A DNA stretch of 13,825 bases from assembly GCA_937974295.1 (NCBI GenBank), contig CALBWN010000052.1:1-13825 (forward strand), read 5' to 3'. This document shows, in pieces, positions 1-6,037 of the stretch. The notes below the pieces were generated by a model. The model searched no databases and was not told the origin of the DNA. It saw only the letters and a list, made by a program, of their open reading frames with translations. The position numbers and the translations under genes were made by a program. The DNA comes from an uncultured Candidatus Saccharibacteria bacterium. GTDB lineage: Bacteria > Patescibacteriota > Saccharimonadia > Saccharimonadales > Saccharimonadaceae. The stretch's first letter is position 1; each line of letters opens with the position of its first letter.

Positions 1-735
1 GTCGGATGGTTGAGTTTTGCCGGAGACGACGAGGCTAATCGACGACGCATTGAAGTCGCCAAGAATGTCAAAGTGTGGTGGCTCGATCACTTTGCGCTGC
101 CATTTCTCCTCGCCAGAAATTTCCTCGCCAATCCGATTGATGATATCGCTGGCAGTGCTAATGTTGGTGTCGGGCGCAACGGTGATGGTGAAGTATACTT
201 TGCTATAGCCCATCGTCTTGTTGATGACGTGCTGCACCACACCATTAGGGAAGAAGTGGACGTTGCCCTCGACATCGCGGATCACTGTGGAGCGCACGCC
301 GATCCGCTCGACCGTCCCGCCAAAGCCATCGATCTCGATAATATCTCCTACCCGATACTGGTTTTCACTAATTATAAACACTCCTGAAAGAAAATCCTTA
401 ACGAGTGATTGTGCGCCAAACCCAAAGGCGACACCAATAATCCCTGCGCTCGCAAACAGTGGTGCAAGAGCTGCACTATTGAAAAAATGAGTAAAGATAG
501 CATAGCCCGCAATCACCACGACAATAATGCGCCATACATTAGCAAAGAGCCCGCCCAGCGTCTTGTGCCGCTTCTCGAGATCTTTCTTGGGCAGCGTGCG
601 CTGATATGTGGTAACGAAGGCATGCCGCGTCAGCCACATTACCACGCGCGGCCCCAACCAATACAATGCAATTGCCACGATAATAATGATAATAATCTCT
701 AGTGCAGTGAGCTCGGGTGAGGTAATTGGCTTCAT
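1..735 (-). CDS. mscS: MscS-family small-conductance mechanosensitive channel (3' end beyond window)
   Basis: Membrane channel that opens under membrane tension and releases solutes during hypo-osmotic shock. The gene starts at an ATG (735-733) and stays open to the left edge, giving 245 visible residues; the C-terminus is cut by the window. Hydrophobic segments lie at about residues 11-34, 65-84 and 88-122. The third carries the MscS pore-helix signature FGFGAQSLVKDFLSG (about 104-118), followed by the beta-domain motif RVGDIIEIDGFGGTVE (128-143) and a VHFFPNG segment. This order (TM helices, TM3 gate, beta domain) is typical of MscS/YnaI proteins. It is divergent from the YrdC gene with only 20 bases between the starts. 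A TATACT box on the minus strand (749-744) lies 8 bases before the ATG and there is no Shine-Dalgarno, so the mRNA is probably almost leaderless. Family assignment is secure; conducting properties are not shown. Confidence 0.93.
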   Translation of the reverse strand, partial: MKPITSPELTALEIIIIIIVAIALYWLGPRVVMWLTRHAFVTTYQRTLPKKDLEKRHKTLGGLFANVWRIIVVVIAGYAIFTHFFNSAALAPLFASAGIIGVAFGFGAQSLVKDFLSGVFIISENQYRVGDIIEIDGFGGTVERIGVRSTVIRDVEGNVHFFPNGVVQHVINKTMGYSKVYFTITVAPDTNISTASDIINRIGEEISGEEKWQRKVIEPPHFDILGDFNASSISLVVSGKTQPSD

Positions 736-743
736 ATTATGGT

Positions 744-751
744 AGTATAAC
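744..751. promoter_or_regulatory. Overlapping divergent -10 boxes for mscS (-) and yrdC (+)
   Basis: The sequence AGTATAAC contains TATACT on the minus strand (749-744), 8 bases before the mscS ATG, and TATAAC on the plus strand (746-751), 4 bases before the yrdC GTG at 756. The two hexamers overlap by 4 bases. Neither has a convincing -35, and neither gene has a Shine-Dalgarno in the remaining leader. A single near-symmetric -10 serving both directions is an inference from position. Confidence 0.45.
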
Positions 752-755
752 AGAT

Positions 756-1289
756 GTGAATGATGAATTAAACCAGCTTGTGCTTACCTTGCAGCGTGGT
801 GGCGTGGCAGTACTCCGGACTGATACGCTGTATGGCATTGTTGCCCGGGCAGATGACGAAGCGGCAGTAGCGCGGGTATATCGCCTTAAGCAGCGTGATA
901 GTAATAAATCATCCATCATCCTCGTGGCTGATGCCAGCCAAACGTATGCCGATATACCCACCTTACCGTCGCTTAATACCTCTCAGCCCACGAGTATCTT
1001 GCTCGATTCGCCCCATGCTCCGCAGTGGTTACGCCGCGCTAATGATATGCTGGCCTATCGCCAGCCGCAGCTGCCGTGGCTCCAGGTGGTCTTGCGCCAG
1101 ACTGGCCCGTTGATCGCCCCCAGTGCTAATCTCGAGGGGCAGCCACCCGCCCGCACTATTGCTGAAGCTCGTGCATACTTTGGTAATGGTGTCGATTACT
1201 ATTATGATGGTGGCACTGTGCCGACTGATACGCCACCATCACGCTTGGTACGGGTGCTATCTGATGGGGTGGTGGAACGACTCAGGTAG
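756..1289 (+). CDS. tsaC: Sua5/YrdC/TsaC-family L-threonylcarbamoyladenylate synthase
   Basis: Makes threonylcarbamoyl-AMP from threonine, bicarbonate and ATP, the first step of t6A37 formation on ANN-decoding tRNAs, including the CAU-anticodon tRNAs encoded in this window. Visible family motifs: an N-terminal GGVAVLRTDTLYGIVA strand-loop, the nucleotide-binding KQRDSNKSSIILV segment (the family's KxR...K-I/L-L motif), APSANLEGQPPARTIAEA, and a C-terminal YYDGG...PSRLVRV. The protein is 177 residues from GTG 756, the size of stand-alone YrdC/TsaC proteins, without the extra Sua5 domain. An in-frame TTG at 726 would add 10 residues, but lies inside the divergent mscS gene and upstream of the likely promoter, so GTG 756 is preferred; the N-terminus remains uncertain. 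Its partners TsaB, TsaD and TsaE are not in the window. Confidence 0.9.
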   Translation: MNDELNQLVLTLQRGGVAVLRTDTLYGIVARADDEAAVARVYRLKQRDSNKSSIILVADASQTYADIPTLPSLNTSQPTSILLDSPHAPQWLRRANDMLAYRQPQLPWLQVVLRQTGPLIAPSANLEGQPPARTIAEARAYFGNGVDYYYDGGTVPTDTPPSRLVRVLSDGVVERLR

Positions 1290-1300
1290 GGCATAATAAC

Positions 1301-1327
1301 CTGAGAATAAGTTAGAATCTTACTCAG
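1301..1327 (+). other. Stem-loop after yrdC, no U-tract
   Basis: CTGAG (1301-1305) and TAAG (1308-1311) pair with CTTA (1319-1322) and CTCAG (1323-1327), leaving a two-base bulge and a 7-base loop. It begins 11 bases after the yrdC stop, so it may mark the 3' end of that transcript, but the next T-run is about 20 bases further on. It is not a canonical intrinsic terminator. Confidence 0.35.
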
Positions 1328-1396
1328 TGATGCAAGTATTACAACATTTTTTAGAGCGGTTCTCACTGCTCGAGTGAAAAACATGCTAGACAGATA

Positions 1397-1408
1397 GTGA
1401 GTTCTCAC
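1397..1408. repeat. Short inverted repeat GTGAG-TT-CTCAC upstream of trmB
   Basis: GTGAG (1397-1401) and CTCAC (1404-1408) form a perfect 5-base inverted repeat with a 2-base spacer. The right half lies in GTTCTCAC (1401-1408), which also occurs at 1359-1366. These sites are 60-110 bases upstream of the trmB -10. They could be a protein-binding site, but repeats this short arise by chance. Apart from these and the stem-loop at 1301, I see nothing in 1290-1467. Confidence 0.25.
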
Positions 1409-1467
1409 ACCTCACCCAGATAACGTGGAGCGTAGGGTCACCCGCGAAAGAGGCCATGTGATTCAGG

Positions 1468-1473
1468 TATAAT
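1468..1473 (+). promoter_or_regulatory. -10 box TATAAT of trmB (leaderless geometry)
   Basis: A perfect TATAAT ends 6 bases before the trmB ATG at 1480. Transcription usually begins about 7 bases after the hexamer, which puts +1 on the A of the start codon, so the mRNA would be leaderless. No Shine-Dalgarno is present and the -35 is weak. Confidence 0.65.
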
Positions 1474-1479
1474 AGACTC

Positions 1480-2148
1480 ATGACGTATCTTGACCCTCAG
1501 CAATTTATCATCACTCGCAAACGCAAGAAATATCGTTTTGCTAAGTTTCATAACGCCACCAACTGCTACGAGTACGATGAATGGTGCCAGGCAACGCCAG
1601 AGGTGCGGCAGAGTGCGACGGTGCTCGAGGTTGGCGCTGGTACCGGGATGTTTAGTGTGGAACTAGCGGCGCAGCACCCAGATGAGGTGTTTGTGGCACT
1701 GGATGTTAAGGGTGATCGCTTGCAAAAAGGTGCATACACAGCGCTCGAGTGTGGCATCACCAATGTGTTGTTTGTGCGGGCTCGGGCCGATCAGATTGAT
1801 GAGCTCTTTGCTGCTCATTCACTCAAGCAGCTGTGGGTAACCTTTCCTGATCCATTCCCCAAGCGGCGCAGTGCTGGCCGGCGCCTTACTCACCCAACAT
1901 TCTTGCGTCAGTACGCGCAGCTGTTGCGGCCGGGTGGCTCGCTCTTGCTCAAACACGACGACCGCGATTTCTTTTGCTGGAGCCTGGAGCAGCTCGTTGC
2001 CTGTCAGTGGTCGATTTGCGAATTATCCTTCGATCTCCACGAGTCGTCACTACCTGATGAATACAAGACGCTCACCGCCTACGAACAGCGTTGGATGAGT
2101 GAAGGGAAGGCGATTGGCTGCGTGCGAGCGACGCCTCATTACTCATAA
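1480..2148 (+). CDS. trmB: tRNA (guanine46-N7)-methyltransferase TrmB
   Basis: S-adenosylmethionine-dependent enzyme that methylates G46 in the variable loop of tRNAs. The 222-residue protein has the Rossmann methyltransferase motif I LEVGAGTGMF (49-57), an acidic end of strand 2 (ALDVKGDRL, about 72-80), and the TrmB signature WVTFPDPFPKRRSAGRRLTH (118-137), where Asp123 and the Arg/Lys cluster belong to the active site and tRNA contact region. LLRPGGSLLLKHDD follows as the late Rossmann strand. Length fits bacterial TrmB. It starts at ATG 1480, 6 bases after a TATAAT box, with no Shine-Dalgarno. Its stop lies 10 bases inside the 3' end of the convergent CYTH gene, so the two transcripts must overlap. 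The variable loops of the tRNAs in this window carry a G at or near position 46. Confidence 0.95.
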   Translation: MTYLDPQQFIITRKRKKYRFAKFHNATNCYEYDEWCQATPEVRQSATVLEVGAGTGMFSVELAAQHPDEVFVALDVKGDRLQKGAYTALECGITNVLFVRARADQIDELFAAHSLKQLWVTFPDPFPKRRSAGRRLTHPTFLRQYAQLLRPGGSLLLKHDDRDFFCWSLEQLVACQWSICELSFDLHESSLPDEYKTLTAYEQRWMSEGKAIGCVRATPHYS

Positions 2149-2822
2149 AAAACTGGTAGTGTACTGCTAGTGGCAAGTCGTTTGTTCTTGAAGCGCTCAT
2201 CTGTAGTGACATCGTACTCAGCCCAGGCAGGAGTACCAAATGCGTTTGCTGCAGCTCGTGCTGCTGTTTCATCTTCGCCAGAAAACTCAATCTCGCCGAC
2301 GCACAAACCAGCAAGCTGGCCATGATAGATGTCAAGCTCAAGCACAACTCCTTGATAAGGAATTTGATAGCGTGTTTTTTCGACTCGTGCTCCTGCAGTG
2401 CGAGGCCATAGTACTGCAAAATCCTCGCGGCTGAGAGGAGTGTTTTTCTCATCGCGAACGAGATCACCACCAGATTTCATTGTGTGCTCAAAATGAATAT
2501 CACCAAAGCTTCGGATGCGTTCTTCGCTCCCATCATCGCGAATCGCCAGATAACCTTGACGGAGAGTAGTATGGTCAAAATCATCGAGGATCTTTCCGGC
2601 CAAGACTTCTCTTGTGAAGGTGCTTGACGTTGGGTCAATAATGAACTTGCGTTCAATTTCCTTTGGAGGCTGTGCGTGTTCTTGCTGCTGCGGCGGGGTG
2701 ATTTCGCTCGGTATACGTGCGGCGCATCCAATAGATTCTACAGTAGTAGGATAAGGTGAGCCGCTGGTTTCTGCCGCGTTGTTATATCCTCTATGTTCGC
2801 TATTTCGTTGACATTGTGGCAT
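2139..2822 (-). CDS. CYTH-domain protein (triphosphate tunnel metalloenzyme family)
   Basis: CYTH proteins bind triphosphate-bearing substrates in an eight-stranded tunnel; members hydrolyse inorganic triphosphate or thiamine triphosphate, or cyclise ATP. The ExExK signature is present as EIERK (residues 55-59), followed by basic/acidic tunnel strands: TLRQGYLAIRDD (86-97), RIRSFGDIHFEHTMKSG (102-118), VEKTRYQIPY (147-156), ELDIYHGQLAGLCVGEIEF (162-180) and YDVTTDERFKNKRLA (203-217). The protein is 227 residues. The first 54 are a Pro/Gln/Ser-rich, probably disordered extension unusual for the family. ATG 2822 is chosen over an in-frame start at 2903 because AGGAG (2833-2829) lies 6 bases upstream and the promoter at 2884-2856 would be inside a longer ORF. 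It is convergent with trmB and divergent from the Nudix gene. The substrate cannot be deduced. Confidence 0.85.
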   Translation of the reverse strand: MPQCQRNSEHRGYNNAAETSGSPYPTTVESIGCAARIPSEITPPQQQEHAQPPKEIERKFIIDPTSSTFTREVLAGKILDDFDHTTLRQGYLAIRDDGSEERIRSFGDIHFEHTMKSGGDLVRDEKNTPLSREDFAVLWPRTAGARVEKTRYQIPYQGVVLELDIYHGQLAGLCVGEIEFSGEDETAARAAANAFGTPAWAEYDVTTDERFKNKRLATSSTLPVFYE

Positions 2823-2855
2823 ATTTTTCTCCTGTCGAAAGATTGACCCACCCCT

Positions 2856-2884
2856 AGTATAGCGTGCTAAACTAGATGTGTCAG
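2856..2884 (-). promoter_or_regulatory. Promoter of the CYTH gene
   Basis: On the minus strand CTGACA (2884-2879, 5 of 6 matches to TTGACA) is followed after 17 bases by TATACT (2861-2856, 5 of 6). Transcription should begin near 2850, giving a leader of about 28 bases that contains the AGGAG Shine-Dalgarno at 2833-2829. This is a near-consensus sigma-70 type promoter. Confidence 0.7.
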
Positions 2885-2892
2885 TTATAGTG

Positions 2893-2905
2893 ATTTGAGT
2901 CAAAT
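2893..2905. promoter_or_regulatory. Perfect palindrome ATTTGA-G-TCAAAT touching the Nudix start codon; possible operator
   Basis: ATTTGA (2893-2898) and TCAAAT (2900-2905) are exact inverted repeats around one base and end immediately before ATG 2906. A possible -10 TATAGT (2886-2891) lies 1 base upstream, so the palindrome would cover the transcription start. Because the downstream protein begins with a winged-helix domain, an autoregulatory operator is a reasonable inference; binding is not shown. Confidence 0.4.
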
Positions 2906-3583
2906 ATGTTTGAGCAAAATACGATTAACCACCATATCCAAAGGCGGATTCTCAGTGTGCTATGCTACCGCAAAGTAGCTCGCTTTCGTGATCTGCGCCC
3001 ACCGCGGGTGGATACCAATCTCTTTAGCTATCACCTCAAGGTACTGCTCCAGCACCAGCTTGTCCAAAAGGTGCCGGGTGGCTATAGCTTGGCACCACGT
3101 GGTTTGGCGTATGTCGATCGGGTGAGTACAGACAATATGCTGGTTCGTACCCAGCCCAAGATTGTGACCATGCTGGTGGTGCAAAATAGCAATGGAGACG
3201 TCTTGCTGCAGCAGCGCACCAAGCAGCCCTACATCGACACCTGGACGCTCCCTTACGGAAAGCTCCATATCGATGACAGATCTATCCAAGCGGCGGCTCA
3301 ACGCGAAGCAGCGGAGAAGCTTGGCACTATGGATCTCGCGCTACGGCATGCGGGCGAGTGCTATATTCGTGTTTGGGCAGACAAAGCGATTCTCTCAACT
3401 ACGTTGGCTCATGTGTTTTATGGGGCAACTGATGATATCACTCCGCACGAACGGCTCGTCTGGGCGCGCCCACACAAGCTGGCGCAGTACGCGCTTGCAC
3501 CGGCGGTGGAGCAGATTGTCGCGCGGGCATTCTTTCGCGATCCATACTTTTTTGAGGAGTTTGACAACGTTTTAGATCAATAA
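2906..3583 (+). CDS. Winged-helix/Nudix fusion protein, possible Nudix-type transcriptional regulator
   Basis: The 225-residue protein has two parts. Residues about 7-73 look like a winged-helix DNA-binding domain: IQRRILSVLCYRKVARFRDL, then SYHLKVLLQHQLVQKV as recognition region, then PGGYSLAPRG as the wing. Residues about 84-175 form a Nudix fold (PKIVTMLVVQNSNGDVLLQQR, WTLPYGKL). The Nudix box (118-141) is degenerate against GX5EX7REUXEEXGU: the first Glu is Asp124, one extra residue precedes Arg133-Glu134, and the EE pair is Glu137-Lys138. Activity is therefore doubtful, and a ligand-sensing regulator, like the NrtR family but with reversed domain order, is a serious alternative to a hydrolase. 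A palindrome abuts the start codon and there is no Shine-Dalgarno. The MazG gene follows after 12 bases, probably cotranscribed. Confidence 0.82.
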   Translation: MFEQNTINHHIQRRILSVLCYRKVARFRDLRPPRVDTNLFSYHLKVLLQHQLVQKVPGGYSLAPRGLAYVDRVSTDNMLVRTQPKIVTMLVVQNSNGDVLLQQRTKQPYIDTWTLPYGKLHIDDRSIQAAAQREAAEKLGTMDLALRHAGECYIRVWADKAILSTTLAHVFYGATDDITPHERLVWARPHKLAQYALAPAVEQIVARAFFRDPYFFEEFDNVLDQ

Positions 3584-3595
3584 CAAGGAGGATAT

Positions 3596-3937
3596 ATGAA
3601 GATCGACGACTACGCACAGCAAGCAATCACTACCCTGAGCAGTGACTATGCCTACGGTGATGCTAATGCCCAACTAATGGGTATGGTGCTAGGTCTGGGC
3701 GGCGAATCGGGCGAGGTGCTTGAGAAGTTCAAGAAGCTACTGCGTGACCAGCAGGGCACGATAACAGAGACAGATAAGCAGGCAATCATTAAGGAGCTGG
3801 GTGATGTTTTGTGGTATGTAACGGCAGTGGCACACTTGCTTGGTTCGAGTCTTGAGGAGGTCGCTCAGCGCAACAACGCCAAGCTCGCCAGCCGCCAGCA
3901 GCGCGGCCAACTGCGAGGTAGTGGGGATGACCGGTAG
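3596..3937 (+). CDS. MazG-like nucleotide pyrophosphohydrolase
   Basis: All-alpha NTP pyrophosphohydrolase domain, a class that converts (often non-canonical) NTPs to NMP and pyrophosphate. The 113-residue protein has the metal-binding motifs of the family: ExxE in GESGE (Glu37, Glu40) with the downstream KFKKLLRD helix, and ExxD in KELGDVLWYVTAVAHLL (Glu67, Asp70), followed by the SLEEVAQRNNAKLASR helix typical of single-domain MazG proteins. The start is firm: AAGGAGG (3585-3591) precedes ATG 3596 by 4 bases. It lies 12 bases behind the winged-helix/Nudix gene, so the pair is probably an operon. A last basic/glycine-rich tail (100-113) looks disordered. The exact substrate is unknown. Confidence 0.88.
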   Translation: MKIDDYAQQAITTLSSDYAYGDANAQLMGMVLGLGGESGEVLEKFKKLLRDQQGTITETDKQAIIKELGDVLWYVTAVAHLLGSSLEEVAQRNNAKLASRQQRGQLRGSGDDR

Positions 3938-3987
3938 AAATATAACCTTCCAGACTGGTTAAGCACGGCGCATCTATTGATTATTTA

Positions 3988-4623
3988 TTACGACTGAAGT
4001 TTCGTAGCGATGTCGTTGATGATAGTAGCTTCGGTCTCAGCTTGAGTGGCGCGCTGCACAGCGTGAACAGTGCGCATACCTGTTGCGGCGGCAGTGGCGA
4101 TATTCTTCGTCCGATCGTCAACAAACAGTACGGATTCTGGACAATGACATAAGCCTAGATGTCCCAACGCGTGAATGTATGTAGCAGGTGCTGGCTTGCG
4201 GTGGCCTGTCTCGTAGGAGAGCAAACAGGGGTCGAAGATAGCTTCGTCGTACACACCACTTTGTTGTAATACTTCGGCGTGCTCCGGGATGGTGTCGCTC
4301 AGGATGCCAACGCGTAAGCCTTGTGTCGCCAGGTGGGCAGCGTATTCCATCACCTGATTGCGAATTGTGAGTGTCTCGCGAAAACCTTTGACAATGCTGT
4401 CTTGCTGCGTATTCGTTGGGTGGTCGCAGCCAAGCTCGCGCCAGAATATAGCACGATTAGTCTCTCCGCTGCCATAACGATGAATTGCAGCTGGCCAACG
4501 CTGGTCAAAGTCACCCGGGCTATCGAGTGCTTGGCGTACATCATTGTTCACATAATCATAATTGTCGATAAGGACACCGCCAACGTCGAAGAGGATTGTT
4601 GTGATTGCTGGTGGACGCTCCAT
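3988..4623 (-). CDS. HAD-superfamily hydrolase, subfamily IA type
   Basis: Rossmannoid HAD enzyme, probably a phosphatase acting on a small phosphorylated metabolite. Four motifs are visible in 211 residues: motif I ILFDVGGVLID with nucleophile Asp13, motif II GILSDT (Ser109), motif III HRKPAP (Lys143) and motif IV VLFVDDRTKN (Asp169-Asp170). LLSYETGHRKPAPATYIHAL is the usual subfamily IA context of motif III. At position +2 after the nucleophile, where phosphatases usually have the general acid Asp, there is Gly15; this DxGGV form is common in IA members of the epoxide-hydrolase N-terminal type, so the reaction is uncertain. The alpha-helical cap lies at about 22-90. ATG 4623 is 5 bases after the murC stop, with AGGAG 10 bases upstream inside the end of murC, so it is a translationally coupled second gene of the murC operon. 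Confidence 0.87.
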   Translation of the reverse strand: MERPPAITTILFDVGGVLIDNYDYVNNDVRQALDSPGDFDQRWPAAIHRYGSGETNRAIFWRELGCDHPTNTQQDSIVKGFRETLTIRNQVMEYAAHLATQGLRVGILSDTIPEHAEVLQQSGVYDEAIFDPCLLSYETGHRKPAPATYIHALGHLGLCHCPESVLFVDDRTKNIATAAATGMRTVHAVQRATQAETEATIINDIATKLQS

Positions 4624-4628
4624 GATTA

Positions 4629-5894
4629 TTATGCTCCTCCCTGTCCAAGATGCTGCCGCACCCAGCCATCAATCGTGCCTGCGCCCATGCAGAGCACAAG
4701 CTTGCCCTCGGCGCGGGCAGTTTGGATGGCGTGCCACAAGGTATCATCTAGCTCGGCATAGTAAACGCTGCTACGGTTTGTTAGTTGCTCGGTCAGTTGC
4801 TGCGGGGTGAGAATAGGCAAGGCTGGGTCTTCGCGGCTGAGGTAGGTTGGCAGCCAGTAGATTTGCTCGGCGCGCTCCATGCAATCGGTGTATTGTTGGC
4901 GGATCTCATGCTGGCGGACGTTCTGGTGTGGCTGATATACCAGCACAACGTGGTCGGACAATTCTCGTGCCATCTGCAGCGTTGCGGCGATCTCTACCGG
5001 GTGGTGGCCATAATCGCTATACAGCCCAGGCCCAAGCCGCTCAAAGCGTCGCTGCACCCCCGGGAAGGTGTTGATAGCCGCTCGAATGTGCTCGGGTGAG
5101 CCAAGCCTGAGCTGCTTGCACGCCGTTGCCACCAGTGTTGCGTTTGCACGGTTGTGCGCCCCTGCGAGGGTAAATTGCTGCACGTCCTCATCTTCCAAGA
5201 CACGCGCCCGCCGCCGTGGTGGCACAACGCCTGCATCAGCATCGCGCTGCCACATGATGGTATATTCGCTCTGCTCGAGGAAGCGGCTAAAGGCGTCGGT
5301 ATAGTCTTGCTTGGTAGGGTAGGTGTCCGGGTGGTCGTAGTCAACAGAGGTCAGTAGTGTGAGATGAGGGTGGAATTGCAAAAAGTTGCGGTCAAACTCA
5401 TCACACTCATACACAAAGTAGCGGCTGTCTGGCACATAGTGGCCGCTGGGACCAAAACTCAATGTTGTACCCACCGAGTAACTCACTGGCTCGCCCAGCT
5501 GACGCAGCGCCCACACCATCAGGCCAGTTGTCGTCGTCTTGCCGTGGGTACCAGCGATGGCGATGAGCTGGAGGTCTTTTTCGTTGATGAGATAAGTGAG
5601 GAGCTCATCGCGCTTGGCAGTGTAGATGCCAAGCCGCTGCGCCAAGACGAGCTCAGGGTGGTCGGGCGGTAAGGCCGCAGTATAGATAAACCAATCGATG
5701 GGGGTTTGTTGATGGCGATAGGCCAGGTATTCGCCTGTTTGGTCTTGTGAGACGGAGATGCCACGCCGCTCGAGTTCTTGTGTTTCGAGCCCCGTGTGGC
5801 TATCCGAGCCAAGCACATGGTGCCCTGCATCGTGCGCCAACTCAGCCAATGGCCCCAGGCCCACGCCGCCGATTCCAGAGAAGTAGATATTCAT
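4629..5894 (-). CDS. murC: UDP-N-acetylmuramate--L-alanine ligase MurC
   Basis: Cytoplasmic Mur ligase that adds the first amino acid (L-Ala) to UDP-MurNAc with ATP, starting the peptidoglycan stem peptide. The 421-residue protein shows GIGGVGLG (7-14, UDP-binding), the ATP P-loop GTHGKTTTT (115-123), YECDEFDRNFL (162-172), SVDYDHPD (183-190), NRANA (248-252), FERLG...YSDYGHHPVEI (284-302), YQPHQNVR (320-327) and GAGTI (404-408). The HNRANA/SDYGHHP/PHQ set points to MurC rather than MurD or MurE; the recycling ligase Mpl is a weaker alternative. It is shorter than the usual 450-490 residues. ATG 5894 is chosen because MNIYFSGIGG is the normal N-terminus and TACAAT (5907-5902) lies 7 bases upstream; in-frame ATGs at 5903 and 5978 are possible. 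The HAD gene follows in the same operon. Confidence 0.92.
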   Translation of the reverse strand: MNIYFSGIGGVGLGPLAELAHDAGHHVLGSDSHTGLETQELERRGISVSQDQTGEYLAYRHQQTPIDWFIYTAALPPDHPELVLAQRLGIYTAKRDELLTYLINEKDLQLIAIAGTHGKTTTTGLMVWALRQLGEPVSYSVGTTLSFGPSGHYVPDSRYFVYECDEFDRNFLQFHPHLTLLTSVDYDHPDTYPTKQDYTDAFSRFLEQSEYTIMWQRDADAGVVPPRRRARVLEDEDVQQFTLAGAHNRANATLVATACKQLRLGSPEHIRAAINTFPGVQRRFERLGPGLYSDYGHHPVEIAATLQMARELSDHVVLVYQPHQNVRQHEIRQQYTDCMERAEQIYWLPTYLSREDPALPILTPQQLTEQLTNRSSVYYAELDDTLWHAIQTARAEGKLVLCMGAGTIDGWVRQHLGQGGA

Positions 5895-5901
5895 ACCTTC
5901 C

Positions 5902-5907
5902 ATTGTA
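5902..5907 (-). promoter_or_regulatory. -10 box TACAAT of murC (leaderless geometry)
   Basis: TACAAT on the minus strand ends 7 bases before ATG 5894, placing transcription start at or next to the start codon. GGAAGG between the box and the ATG could act as a weak Shine-Dalgarno if the true start of transcription is further upstream, so leaderless expression is likely but not certain. Confidence 0.45.
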
Positions 5908-5910
5908 CCG

Positions 5911-5934
5911 CCTCTGGCACAAAACCACCAGAGG
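5911..5934. promoter_or_regulatory. Inverted repeat CCTCTGG-N10-CCAGAGG across the murC promoter
   Basis: CCTCTGG (5911-5917) and CCAGAGG (5928-5934) are perfect 7-base inverted repeats. They begin 4 bases upstream of the murC -10 and reach over the -35 position. Since transcription should begin near 5894, the repeat would not be in the mRNA, so a DNA operator is more plausible than an RNA hairpin. This is inferred from position only. Confidence 0.35.
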
Positions 5935-5989
5935 TGGCTAGTGAGTGTGATCGCTCCACCTCGCGCTACTGGGTTCAATATTGAGGTTA

Positions 5990-5998
5990 TGCTATACT
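5990..5998 (+). promoter_or_regulatory. Extended -10 promoter (TGCTATACT) of the two-span membrane protein gene
   Basis: TGC followed by TATACT (5993-5998) is an extended -10 element. The -35 is weak, as is common with extended -10 promoters. Transcription should begin near 6005, about 33 bases before ATG 6038. A perfect 10-base palindrome TCAATATTGA (5975-5984) lies just upstream and could be a regulatory site. Confidence 0.5.
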
Positions 5999-6037
5999 AG
6001 AGCCAAAGCATAAGTGGGCATACGTAGGGTATATAGC

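Noticed and set aside
202..209. Any signal at bases 202-209 of the window
   Set aside because: The zero-interest finding with these coordinates used FtsH residue numbers; the bases themselves are ordinary mscS coding sequence.
726..755. TTG 726 as the start of the YrdC gene
   Set aside because: It lies inside the divergent mscS gene and upstream of the shared -10; the family N-terminus fits GTG 756. Not fully excluded.
5895..5978. Longer N-terminus of MurC from 5978
   Set aside because: The added residues do not resemble MurC, and the promoter and an inverted repeat lie in that stretch; MNIYFSGIGG at 5894 is the normal beginning.
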